NCBI RefSeq assembly: GCF_021151785.1
Contig: NZ_JAGKWP010000028.1
Span: 1 to 24,697 of the forward strand
Origin: Flavobacterium sp.
GTDB lineage: Bacteria > Bacteroidota > Bacteroidia > Flavobacteriales > Flavobacteriaceae
Length of the DNA stretch: 24,697 bases
Reading direction: 5' to 3'
In this document: positions 1-7,016 of the stretch, in pieces
Numbering within the stretch: the stretch's first letter is position 1
Layout of the letters: each line of letters begins with the position of its first letter
The notes under the pieces: generated by a model
Database searches by the model: none
What the model was told of the DNA's origin: nothing
The model's input: the letters and a program-made list of their open reading frames with translations, nothing else
Position numbers and translations under genes: made by a program

Positions 1-56
1 GTTTTATAGCTTTAATTTTATAGCTATTTAAACTTCAATAAATCTTTTCAACAATT

Positions 57-87
57 TTTGTTTGGGCCAAAAAAAGATTTATTTTTA
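57..87 (+). promoter_or_regulatory. possible recA promoter
   Basis: A TTTG at 57-60 is followed after 19 bases by TATTTTTA at 80-87, one base away from the Bacteroidota -7 consensus TAnnTTTG. The recA ATG is at 105. The preceding 56 bases hold only AT-rich sequence with a short repeated TTTATAGCT. No LexA-type operator was recognised. Confidence 0.35.
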
Positions 88-104
88 CAGAAATATTTAA
101 AGTT

Positions 105-1106
105 ATGAGTTCAGAAAAAGAAGCCAAATTAAAAGCCTTACAATTAACGTTAGACAAGTTAGACAAAACCTACGGTAAAGGAACAGTAATGAAAATGGGA
201 GATTCTGCTGTTGAAGAAGTAGAAGTTATTTCATCAGGTTCATTAGGTTTAGACCTTGCCTTAGGAGTAGGTGGTTACCCAAAAGGGAGAATCATTGAAA
301 TTTATGGTCCAGAATCATCAGGTAAAACAACGTTAACACTACACGCCATTGCTGAAGCTCAAAAAGCTGGAGGAATTGCAGCCTTTATTGATGCAGAACA
401 CGCATTTGACCGTTTTTATGCAGAAAAATTAGGTGTTGATATTGACAATTTAATTATTTCGCAACCGGATAACGGAGAACAAGCCTTAGAAATTGCAGAA
501 AGTTTAATTCGCTCAGGAGCTGTAGATATCGTGGTAATCGACTCAGTTGCCGCCTTAACGCCAAAAAGTGAGATTGAAGGTGATATGGGAGACAGTAAAA
601 TGGGATTACATGCCCGTTTGATGTCACAAGCCTTAAGAAAATTAACCGGAACTATTCACAAAACAAACTGTACCGTTTTCTTCATTAACCAGTTACGTGA
701 TAAAATTGGAGTAATGTTTGGTAATCCCGAAACCACTACAGGTGGAAATGCCCTGAAATTCTATGCATCGGTTCGTGTAGACATTCGTAAGTCGTCACAA
801 ATTAAAGACGGTGAAAATGTAATAGGTAACCGTGCCAAAGTAAAAATTGTTAAAAACAAAGTAGCTCCGCCATTTAGAACAGCCGAGTTTGACATTATGT
901 ATGGCGAAGGGGTTTCAAAAGTAGGTGAAGTATTGGATTTAGCCGTTGAATTTGAAATTATCAAGAAAAGTGGTTCTTGGTTTAGTTATGGAGAAACTAA
1001 ATTAGGACAAGGTAGAGACGCTGTAAAACAATTGATTAAAGACAATCCAGAATTAATGGATGAAGTAGAGGCAAAAATAAAAGAAACCTTGAAAGAGCAA
1101 GAATAA
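105..1106 (+). CDS. recA: recombinase RecA
   Basis: RecA is the cytoplasmic ATP-dependent strand-exchange protein that forms filaments on single-stranded DNA for homologous recombination, and in many bacteria it activates LexA cleavage. The 333-residue product has the usual size with the short acidic C-terminal tail. The Walker A motif GPESSGKT is at residues 68-75 and the Walker B strand VIDSVAAL at 144-151. The L2 DNA-binding loop, with the signature FGNPETTTGGNALKFY, occupies about 205-220. The ATG at 105 gives the normal N-terminus and a short leader. It is a single-gene unit closed by a strong hairpin terminator 10 bases after the stop. Nothing is truncated, and identification is essentially certain. 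Whether it is under SOS control cannot be told from this sequence. Confidence 0.98.
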   Translation: MSSEKEAKLKALQLTLDKLDKTYGKGTVMKMGDSAVEEVEVISSGSLGLDLALGVGGYPKGRIIEIYGPESSGKTTLTLHAIAEAQKAGGIAAFIDAEHAFDRFYAEKLGVDIDNLIISQPDNGEQALEIAESLIRSGAVDIVVIDSVAALTPKSEIEGDMGDSKMGLHARLMSQALRKLTGTIHKTNCTVFFINQLRDKIGVMFGNPETTTGGNALKFYASVRVDIRKSSQIKDGENVIGNRAKVKIVKNKVAPPFRTAEFDIMYGEGVSKVGEVLDLAVEFEIIKKSGSWFSYGETKLGQGRDAVKQLIKDNPELMDEVEAKIKETLKEQE

Positions 1107-1116
1107 CAAAATTAAG

Positions 1117-1141
1117 AATCCCGATTTTCGGGATTTTTTTT
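1117..1141 (+). terminator. rho-independent terminator of recA
   Basis: A perfect 8-bp stem (AATCCCGA at 1117-1124 paired with TCGGGATT at 1128-1135, loop TTT) is followed by a T run to 1141. It lies just after the recA stop codon. Confidence 0.9.
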
Positions 1142-1202
1142 ATTTATAACGCAACCTTTTTAAGTATCTTGCATCTTATACAAACAAAACTAAAAATAAA
1201 TC

Positions 1203-1616
1203 ATGAAAAAAATAGTTGCTTTTTTGAGCTTATTTCTAATAGCAATTTCTTGTTCTGTTGACGATGATCAACCTAATGTACATTACGAATTAGTTCCTGT
1301 AGAAAGTGTAAGTTTAGAGGACACTTTAACCGTTGGTTTAGTTAATAACATTGAAATAAATTATAAAAAACCTTCGACTTGTCATGGATTTAATGGATTT
1401 TATTATGAGAAAAATGGATTTGAGCGAATTATTGGTGTGCAAAACTATGTAATAGAACAAAACGATTGTCAACCAATTACAAATATAACTAGACAAGAAG
1501 TATTAAAATTTAAGCCCACCGAAGTTGGAACATATACTTTCAAATTTTGGCAAGGAAAAGACACTAATGGAGAAGATATTTTTCTAGAAATAGAACGACC
1601 TGTTGTTATTAATTAA
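1203..1616 (+). CDS. small putative surface lipoprotein
   Basis: The product is an uncharacterised 137-residue protein. Its N-terminus is a lipoprotein signal peptide: two lysines, a hydrophobic core and a lipobox AISC ending at Cys17. The residues after the cysteine are SVDDD, resembling the acidic lipoprotein export signal that directs Bacteroidota lipoproteins to the cell surface. The rest is predicted beta-rich and has two more cysteines, in STCHGF and NDCQP, which could form a disulfide. No catalytic motif is visible and no specific family was recognised. It sits 22 bases before the ECF sigma factor in the same direction, so it could share a transcript or be a target or partner of that system. 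A weak TATCTTGC lies upstream near 1165, which is not a full promoter match. The gene call is firm but the function is unknown. Confidence 0.85.
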   Translation: MKKIVAFLSLFLIAISCSVDDDQPNVHYELVPVESVSLEDTLTVGLVNNIEINYKKPSTCHGFNGFYYEKNGFERIIGVQNYVIEQNDCQPITNITRQEVLKFKPTEVGTYTFKFWQGKDTNGEDIFLEIERPVVIN

Positions 1617-1623
1617 ACTTTAC

Positions 1624-1639
1624 TTTACACCCCTGTAAA
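1624..1639. promoter_or_regulatory. inverted repeat touching the sigma-factor start codon
   Basis: TTTACA (1624-1629), CCCC (1630-1633) and TGTAAA (1634-1639) form a perfect 6-bp inverted repeat. Its last base is the A of the ATG of the ECF sigma gene. It could be an operator or a small RNA hairpin covering the start. It is short enough to be chance. Confidence 0.35.
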
Positions 1640-2178
1640 TGCTTGAAAAACTCATAAATGAATGTAAAAAAAACAATACTCAAGCACAAGAACAGCTCTA
1701 CAAGCTTTTAGCCCCAAAGTTGTTTGCCGTTTGTTTGAAGTATTCAAGAAATTATGAGGAAGCACAAGATCATTTACAAGAAAGTTTTTTAATTATTTTT
1801 AATAAAATTGTACAGTTTAATTATCAAGGATCTTTTGAAGGTTGGGCAAAAAGAATTGTGGTGAATTATGTTCTTCAACAATATAGAAGTCAAGGCGGAT
1901 TTTTCGAAATCATTTCAGAAAAAATCCCAAATGAAGAAGAAGTCGAAATTGATAATGAGGAAATTTCAATGGATTTTTTGTTAAAAATAATTCAAGAATT
2001 ACCAGACAGATATAGACTTGTTTTCAACTTATATACTATTGATGGTTATTCACACAAAGAAATTGCACAAATGCTTGAAATTTCAGAAGGGACGTCTAAA
2101 TCAAACTTAGCACGAGCTAAAATGATTTTGAAAGAAAAAATAAAACAATCATCCACTATTTTTTCTAAAATTAAATGA
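1639..2178 (+). CDS. ECF-type RNA polymerase sigma factor
   Basis: This 179-residue protein has the two-domain layout of an extracytoplasmic-function sigma factor, which redirects RNA polymerase to a small regulon. The sigma2 domain covers about residues 24-90 and includes EEAQDHLQESF and the GSFEGWAKRIVVN stretch that contacts the -10 region. An acidic linker, rich in E and D, covers about 97-110. The sigma4 domain, about 113-170, carries the helix-turn-helix YSHKEIAQMLEISEGTSKSN. The gene begins 22 bases after the lipoprotein stop. Its TGA overlaps the ATG of the next gene (ATGA), the usual translational coupling of a sigma factor with its membrane regulator. Regulation by the downstream protein is inferred from this arrangement. 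The subgroup and the signal are not identifiable here. Confidence 0.93.
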   Translation: MLEKLINECKKNNTQAQEQLYKLLAPKLFAVCLKYSRNYEEAQDHLQESFLIIFNKIVQFNYQGSFEGWAKRIVVNYVLQQYRSQGGFFEIISEKIPNEEEVEIDNEEISMDFLLKIIQELPDRYRLVFNLYTIDGYSHKEIAQMLEISEGTSKSNLARAKMILKEKIKQSSTIFSKIK

Positions 2179-3716
2179 AAGAAAACAAAAATATAGAGCG
2201 CTTATTCCAAGAAAAGTTTAAAGATTTTGAGGTTTCTCCACCAAATATTATTTGGGAAAACATCCAAGAAAAACTTCAATCTGATAAAAAGAAACGCCGC
2301 TTGTTGCCACTTTGGTTGAATGTAAGTAGCATCGCAGCGTCTTTTGCGGTACTTTTTACTTTAATTTTTTTCTTACTTAAAGAAGAGTCTTATTTAAACT
2401 TTAAACCTAATATTAACAATAGAAAATATCCAAGTACTATAACAAAATCTAATCAAGAAATTAAATCAGAAACGAATGAAATTACGAATATTTCAAACAA
2501 ACAAAATAGAATTGAAATAACATCTTCTTCAAGACTAAAAACAAATCAAAATGGCGCTCCCCATGAGTCAAATCTTACTAGAAAAAGCAACCAGAAAACA
2601 ACAAAAATTTCATTTGATTTAAATGAATATAATACTAATTATGCTGTAACTTCCTCCGACCATTTTTCTTTTGGAACTTCGACAAAAGAAAAAAATTCGG
2701 CTGTAAAAGAACTACACCATAATCAAAAAAATAAAAATTACATTTCAAAATCAGAAAAAGCACTTATTGCCACTAATGAAAAAAGCCAGCTAAAAAATGC
2801 TAATCCAGACGAGTCAAAGCAGATTTCATTACTTTCGGATTCTAATCTATCAACAGCCAAAATAAGAATTGATTCCGTTGGTATTACTACTCTTTCTAAA
2901 TCCGATTCGTTACCATTGGTACAAGTAAAAAAAGAAGAAAACCCGTTGGAAAAATTGCTAAAAGAAAAAGAAGAAAAAATGGCTGATGAGAAAGAAAAGC
3001 TAAGTAAATGGGCGATTAACAGTTTTGTTGCGCCTGTTTACTTTAATTCTTTCGCGCAAGGTTCACCTATTTCTGAAGAATTTATAAATAACACTAAAAA
3101 ATTTAACAATTCCATGAGCTTTGGAGTCGGAATTGCTTATCAATTAACCTCTAAACTTTCCATCAAAACAGGAATTAATAGCCTTTCTTTAGATTATGAT
3201 ACACAAGATGTAGCTTATTACACGAGTTACAAAGATCAGAGTAACACAAGAATTAATATTGAGAGAAATCAAAATAGTAAATACCTCGTTCTAGAAAACC
3301 AAAAAAAAATATCGGTAAATTTAATTGAAAATCAAGTTTTGGCTTCTGGTCAAAACGAAGGATATTTGAATCAAAAAATGCAATATATTGAAGTCCCTGT
3401 TGAGCTTTCCTACTCGTTAGTAAATAAAAAATTTGGTGTAGCCTTAAAAGGAGGTTTTAGTACTCTTTTACTAACCGAAAATAAAGTTTCTATCATTTCT
3501 GAAACGCAACAAATGGAAATTGGTAAAGCAACAAACTTGAATAATATGCATTTTAGTTCTAATATTGGTTTAGGATTTAGTTATAATTTCAAAAGAAGAT
3601 TCCAAGCTAACCTCGAACCTATGTTGAAATACCAAATCAACGCTTATAATTCCAACACTGGAAATTTTAAACCATATATAATTGGTATTAGTACAGGTTT
3701 AACTTATAAATTTTAG
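2175..3716 (+). CDS. anti-sigma-like inner-membrane protein with C-terminal beta-barrel-like domain
   Basis: The 513-residue product starts with a cytoplasmic segment (about 1-45) containing the PPNIIWENIQEKL stretch commonly seen in Bacteroidota proteins paired with ECF sigma factors. A single membrane helix follows at about 46-68, after the basic run KKKRR. It is not a cleavable signal peptide. Residues about 70-275 are a low-complexity Ser/Thr/Asn/Lys-rich linker ending in the charged stretch EKEEKMADEKEKL. The C-terminal part, about 279-513, alternates polar and hydrophobic strands like a small outer-membrane beta-barrel, and the protein ends in TGLTYKF with a terminal Phe, as in BAM-assembled proteins. 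It overlaps the sigma gene by 4 bases. I infer that it binds or controls the sigma factor and reports on the envelope. Similar annotations, such as outer membrane beta-barrel protein, exist in Bacteroidota, but the topology is unproven. Confidence 0.88.
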   Translation: MKENKNIERLFQEKFKDFEVSPPNIIWENIQEKLQSDKKKRRLLPLWLNVSSIAASFAVLFTLIFFLLKEESYLNFKPNINNRKYPSTITKSNQEIKSETNEITNISNKQNRIEITSSSRLKTNQNGAPHESNLTRKSNQKTTKISFDLNEYNTNYAVTSSDHFSFGTSTKEKNSAVKELHHNQKNKNYISKSEKALIATNEKSQLKNANPDESKQISLLSDSNLSTAKIRIDSVGITTLSKSDSLPLVQVKKEENPLEKLLKEKEEKMADEKEKLSKWAINSFVAPVYFNSFAQGSPISEEFINNTKKFNNSMSFGVGIAYQLTSKLSIKTGINSLSLDYDTQDVAYYTSYKDQSNTRINIERNQNSKYLVLENQKKISVNLIENQVLASGQNEGYLNQKMQYIEVPVELSYSLVNKKFGVALKGGFSTLLLTENKVSIISETQQMEIGKATNLNNMHFSSNIGLGFSYNFKRRFQANLEPMLKYQINAYNSNTGNFKPYIIGISTGLTYKF

Positions 3717-3784
3717 AAAATTGGGTTGGTTATAAATTTAGTTAAGGTGTTTCAATTCTTTGTCTAATAATGGATTGAAACTGA

Positions 3785-3810
3785 AAAAGCACCTCGCCAA
3801 AGGTGCTTTT
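3785..3810. terminator. bidirectional terminator
   Basis: A perfect 10-bp stem (AAAAGCACCT at 3785-3794, AGGTGCTTTT at 3801-3810, loop CGCCAA) has A-rich sequence on one side and T-rich on the other. It can therefore end both the plus-strand sigma operon and the minus-strand acyltransferase. A second, weaker inverted repeat (GTTTCAAT 3749-3756, ATTGAAAC 3774-3781) lies just before it. Confidence 0.88.
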
Positions 3811-4551
3811 TTACGTTAAATCATTTTCTAAATCTGTTAAAATTAATTCTCTTACCTGATGCTTAACCGTATTTTTGTTTTCTAAAGTCAATCCTTTTGT
3901 ATAAACTGGAGGATGAATTTTAGCTCGCATTTTTCCAGGTGAACCACTAAAAAAAGTATAAGAAAATCGTTTTTTATTGTCATAAAAAGTCATAGGTAAA
4001 ATAGCCAATTCATGTTCAATAGCAATTCTAAAAGCGCCGTCTTTAAATTCGTCTAAAATAATATGCTCTTCAGGCACACCCCCTTCAGGAAAAATACAAA
4101 TACTAAGTCCTTGATTAATTCTGTTTTGAGCTCGTTGAAAAACCTCATACCTACTTTTACTACTATTACGATCTACCATTATACAAACACGTTTATATAT
4201 GAAACCGAAAAGCGGAATGTTTTGTAATTCTTTTTTACCAACAAAAACAAAAGGATGATTCTGAACGGCGATCAACATCAACATAATATCAGTCATAGAT
4301 GTATGATTGGCTACAAGCATATAACTTTTCCCTTCTTCAAAATAATGTTGACCTTCAATGCTATACCTAAATCCCATCCCAATTAAAACAATTTTTGCCC
4401 AAAAACGCGCAATTTTAAAAAAGAAAGGATATGTTTTCTCTTTATAAATGGTAATAAAAATAAAAGGAAATAAAATAAGAATTGATACTAAAACTAACAA
4501 ATAAAACCAAATTCTATACAAGAATGTTAACGGATATGTAATAAAGTTCAT
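3811..4551 (-). CDS. 1-acyl-sn-glycerol-3-phosphate acyltransferase (PlsC family)
   Basis: This membrane-bound acyltransferase transfers a fatty acyl chain to lysophosphatidic acid, making phosphatidic acid for phospholipid synthesis. The 246-residue protein has an N-terminal hydrophobic segment at about 13-35. The catalytic HxxxxD motif is in NHTSMTD, with His83 and Asp88. The acceptor-binding FPEG is at 154-157, and the conserved FVGKKELQNIPLFG lies between them. This order is that of the PlsC/LPLAT superfamily. The ATG at 4551 gives a complete N-terminus and lies 22 bases downstream of a TATATTTG promoter box. The gene is alone on its transcript and ends at a terminator shared with the convergent sigma operon. 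Some relatives acylate ornithine lipids instead, so the exact substrate is not certain. Confidence 0.92.
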   Translation of the reverse strand: MNFITYPLTFLYRIWFYLLVLVSILILFPFIFITIYKEKTYPFFFKIARFWAKIVLIGMGFRYSIEGQHYFEEGKSYMLVANHTSMTDIMLMLIAVQNHPFVFVGKKELQNIPLFGFIYKRVCIMVDRNSSKSRYEVFQRAQNRINQGLSICIFPEGGVPEEHIILDEFKDGAFRIAIEHELAILPMTFYDNKKRFSYTFFSGSPGKMRAKIHPPVYTKGLTLENKNTVKHQVRELILTDLENDLT

Positions 4552-4573
4552 CTAGGTTGAGTTATTAGAAACA

Positions 4574-4581
4574 CAAATATA
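4574..4581 (-). promoter_or_regulatory. -7 promoter box for the PlsC-family gene
   Basis: Read on the minus strand this is TATATTTG, a perfect match to TAnnTTTG, 22 bases before the ATG at 4551. No clear TTTG -33 box was found upstream. Confidence 0.6.
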
Positions 4582-4717
4582 GGATTTCCATCGACATCAC
4601 CACGTGTCTTTCGCTTTATCTTTTTCCCCAACTTTATCCATAAAAAAAGGATGTCGCTTCAACCACGGTTAAACTTGAAATTATCAATTTCATAATAAAT
4701 TATGGTGTAAGGAACTT

Positions 4718-4746
4718 TCTGTTTTTCACTAATCGGTGTATCTTTG
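4718..4746 (+). promoter_or_regulatory. trpS promoter
   Basis: TATCTTTG at 4739-4746 matches the TAnnTTTG -7 consensus, with a weak TCTG 17 bases upstream at 4718-4721. It overlaps the first codon of the longest open frame, which moves the trpS start to the ATG at 4766. Two short inverted repeats lie just upstream: TGAAATT/AATTTCA at 4676-4692 and CATAAT/ATTATG at 4691-4704. Either could be an operator or simply a product of AT-rich sequence. Confidence 0.65.
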
Positions 4747-4765
4747 CAAAAAACAAACAAGTATT

Positions 4766-5734
4766 ATGTCAAAAATTTTAACAGGCGTACAAAGTACGGG
4801 TACCCCACACTTAGGAAATTTGTTAGGAGCTATTTTGCCTGCTATTGAAATGGCAAATCATCCAGCCAATGAATCATTTTTATTTATTGCCGATTTACAT
4901 TCGGTAACTCAAATTAAAGATGGTAAAACATTACGTGAAAACACCTATAGTGTTGCGGCAACTTGGCTTGCTTGTGGTTTAGATGTGAATAAAGTTGTTT
5001 TTTATCGTCAGTCAGATGTGCCTCAAACGGCTGAATTATCTTGGTATTTAAGCTGTTTCTTTCCATATCAACGTTTAACATTGGCTCACTCTTTTAAAGA
5101 TAAAGCCGACCGATTGGAAGATGTAAACGCAGGATTATTCACTTATCCCATGTTAATGGCTGCTGATATCTTGTTGTATGATGCAGAGTTGGTTCCAGTA
5201 GGAAAAGATCAATTACAGCACTTAGAAATTACCCGAGATGTAGCTTCGCGTTTTAATCATCAAATGGGCGAAACTTTTGTTTTACCAGAAGCAAAAATAG
5301 ATGATAATGTAATGATTATACCTGGTACTGATGGAGAAAAGATGAGTAAATCACGCAATAATTTCATCAATATTTTTTTAGATGATAAAGCCTTATTAAA
5401 ACAAATCAAAACCATACAAACAGATAGCAAACCATTAGAAGAACCAAAAAATCCTGATACGTGTAATGTGTTTAAACTATACCAATTATTAGGCACGCCT
5501 GAACAAATTGCTACAATGCGAGCTAATTATGAAGGTGGAAATTATGGATACGGTCATGCTAAACAAGCTTTATATGATTTAATCGTTGTTAAATTTGAAA
5601 AAGAGAGAGCTCTTTACAATCATTATATTAACCATTTAGAAGAAGTAGATCAACTTCTTTTAGCTGGTGCAAAAAAAGCTAGTGCGGTAGCAGATGTTGT
5701 TTTAAAAAGAGTAAGAGAAAAATTAGGGTTCTAA
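4766..5734 (+). CDS. trpS: tryptophan--tRNA ligase
   Basis: TrpRS is a cytoplasmic class I aminoacyl-tRNA synthetase that charges tRNA-Trp with tryptophan using ATP. The HIGH-type motif is TPHLGN (residues 13-18). The active-site segment VGKDQLQHLEITRDVA is at about 145-160, and the KMSKS loop at 192-196. With the ATG at 4766 the protein has 322 residues and begins MSKILTGVQSTG, as expected for the family. The frame extends ten codons further upstream, but that extension runs through the promoter box and is discarded. The C-terminal helical anticodon-binding domain is intact. The last codons and the stop form the left arm of the terminator hairpin. No leader peptide or T-box was seen. Confidence 0.97.
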   Translation: MSKILTGVQSTGTPHLGNLLGAILPAIEMANHPANESFLFIADLHSVTQIKDGKTLRENTYSVAATWLACGLDVNKVVFYRQSDVPQTAELSWYLSCFFPYQRLTLAHSFKDKADRLEDVNAGLFTYPMLMAADILLYDAELVPVGKDQLQHLEITRDVASRFNHQMGETFVLPEAKIDDNVMIIPGTDGEKMSKSRNNFINIFLDDKALLKQIKTIQTDSKPLEEPKNPDTCNVFKLYQLLGTPEQIATMRANYEGGNYGYGHAKQALYDLIVVKFEKERALYNHYINHLEEVDQLLLAGAKKASAVADVVLKRVREKLGF

Positions 5735-5748
5735 AAGAACCCTTTTTT
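5725..5748. terminator. terminator hairpin built into the 3' end of trpS
   Basis: AGGGTTCT (5725-5732) pairs with AGAACCCT (5736-5743) across the loop AAA and is followed by a T run. The left arm contains the last trpS codons and the first base of the stop. A-rich sequence on the left makes it usable for the convergent dprA, which ends at 5747, as well. Confidence 0.85.
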
Positions 5749-6856
5749 ATAATGCTTCATATAATTTTCCTGGCAAAGGTCGAATTATTCCCTTCAGTTC
5801 CATATTTAACAAATGGGTACTCACTTTAAAAATTGGGAAATCACATTCTAGTGCAATGATATCTAATAATTCTTTTCCTTTAGCTAATAAATAATCATAA
5901 ATTTTTTGTTCTTCCTCATTCAATGAAACAAACAATTGTTTTTGAATTCCTTTTTCTTTATGATTATTAGTTGTCAACTCCCAATTAAGCATATAAACCA
6001 AATCGGCTGCGCTGGTTAATAAATGAGCGCGCTGTGATTTAATTAAATTATTACATCCTTGACTATATTTATCTGTACTTCTACCAGGAACTGCAAATAC
6101 ATCTCTATTATAATCATTAGCTACATTTGCGGTAATCAAAGAACCACCTTTCTCTGCACTTTCAATTACAATAGTAGCCTCACTCATTCCTGCTACAATT
6201 CTATTTCTTTTCACAAAATTTTCTCTATCTGGATTTGAAGTACTCCAAAATTCTGTCATAAATCCACCATGTTCCTCCATTTTAGCAACATATTTTTTAT
6301 GCGTTTTTGGATAAATCTGATTTAAACCATGTGCCAAAACACCAATGGTTTGTAAACCTTGTTCCATAGCTGCTTGATGGGCCACAATATCCACTCCATA
6401 AGCAAAACCACTCACAATAACTGGGTTTAAAGGAGCTAAATCCGCTAAGAGTTTTTTTGTAAAATCTATTCCATAGGAAGTAATCTGACGTGTCCCAACA
6501 ATACTTATTAAACGCTGACTTTTGAGATTAATATGACCACTTTGGAATAATAATACTGGGCCATCAATACAATGCTTCAATCTTTCAGGATATGCTGAAT
6601 CTAAATAACTAACACTATTAATGGCATGCTGCTCTAGAAAAAATAATTCTTGTTCTGCTTCTTGAAGGGAATAAGGAAGTTGAAAATTTTTATATAACGT
6701 TTCGCCTACACCATCAATAGCTAAAAAATATTTCTTTTTGGCTTTAAAAACGGCTTCGGCAGAACCAAAGTGAGACAATAACTTTTTGGCAACAATGTCG
6801 CCCACACCATCTACTCGCAACAAAGCAAGTAAATGCAATAATTCATTTTGTAACAT
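5747..6856 (-). CDS. dprA: DNA-processing protein DprA
   Basis: DprA binds incoming single-stranded DNA during natural transformation and loads RecA on it. It is cytoplasmic. With the ATG at 6856 it has 369 residues, the usual length. A helix-hairpin-helix-like N-terminus (LLRVDGVGDIVAKKLLSHFG, about 12-31) is followed by the Rossmann-like DprA fold. The fold shows the hallmarks IVGTR (119-123), SGFAYGVD (149-156), RNRIVAGMS (217-225), KGGSLITA (236-243) and PGRSTDKYSQGCNNLI (257-272). A C-terminal winged-helix region covers roughly 305-369. The longer frame to 6895 would start with TTG inside a promoter box and is rejected. Presence of dprA alone does not prove competence, since it is widely kept in non-transformable bacteria. 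Confidence 0.95.
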   Translation of the reverse strand: MLQNELLHLLALLRVDGVGDIVAKKLLSHFGSAEAVFKAKKKYFLAIDGVGETLYKNFQLPYSLQEAEQELFFLEQHAINSVSYLDSAYPERLKHCIDGPVLLFQSGHINLKSQRLISIVGTRQITSYGIDFTKKLLADLAPLNPVIVSGFAYGVDIVAHQAAMEQGLQTIGVLAHGLNQIYPKTHKKYVAKMEEHGGFMTEFWSTSNPDRENFVKRNRIVAGMSEATIVIESAEKGGSLITANVANDYNRDVFAVPGRSTDKYSQGCNNLIKSQRAHLLTSAADLVYMLNWELTTNNHKEKGIQKQLFVSLNEEEQKIYDYLLAKGKELLDIIALECDFPIFKVSTHLLNMELKGIIRPLPGKLYEAL

Positions 6857-6892
6857 GGCGTATACAGTATTAAAAGGCTTATAATCAAAGTA

Positions 6893-6924
6893 CAAATGTA
6901 AGTAAATCGTTTTAAATTTTCAAA
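6893..6924 (-). promoter_or_regulatory. dprA promoter
   Basis: On the minus strand TTTG (6924-6921) is followed after 20 bases by TACATTTG (6900-6893), a full match to the Bacteroidota TTTG/TAnnTTTG promoter. It lies 36 bases upstream of the dprA ATG at 6856 and decides that start. Confidence 0.75.
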
Positions 6925-6981
6925 TGAATTCCTGTTGGAAAACAAGTATTTCAGATTGTTAATAAAAATTGTTGATAAAAT

Positions 6982-7011
6982 TTTGATTTTGGCTTTGATT
7001 AATTAATTTTG
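6982..7011 (+). promoter_or_regulatory. promoter of the HU-CCDC81/SPOR gene
   Basis: TTTG at 6982-6985 and TAATTTTG at 7004-7011 are separated by 18 bases. The box ends only 5 bases before the ATG at 7017, so the transcript would be leaderless or nearly so. Confidence 0.6.
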
Positions 7012-7016
7012 CTTTT

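Noticed and set aside
1..104. Partial gene at the left end of the window
   Set aside because: No open frame with coding character enters from the left, and the sequence looks like recA upstream DNA.
3299..3309. A9 run in the barrel-protein gene, and a similar run near 23160, as phase-variation sites
   Set aside because: A runs of this length are expected by chance in such AT-rich DNA with Lys-Lys codons, and both frames are intact. No supporting repeat structure was found.
4676..4704. Two overlapping inverted repeats upstream of trpS as a riboswitch or T-box
   Set aside because: They lie upstream of the promoter box, so they would not be transcribed with trpS. They are short and AT-only enough to be chance, and were kept only as a note in the promoter entry.
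4736..4765. Ten-codon N-terminal extension of trpS
   Set aside because: The codons run through the TATCTTTG promoter box and do not resemble TrpRS. The ATG at 4766 gives the family N-terminus.
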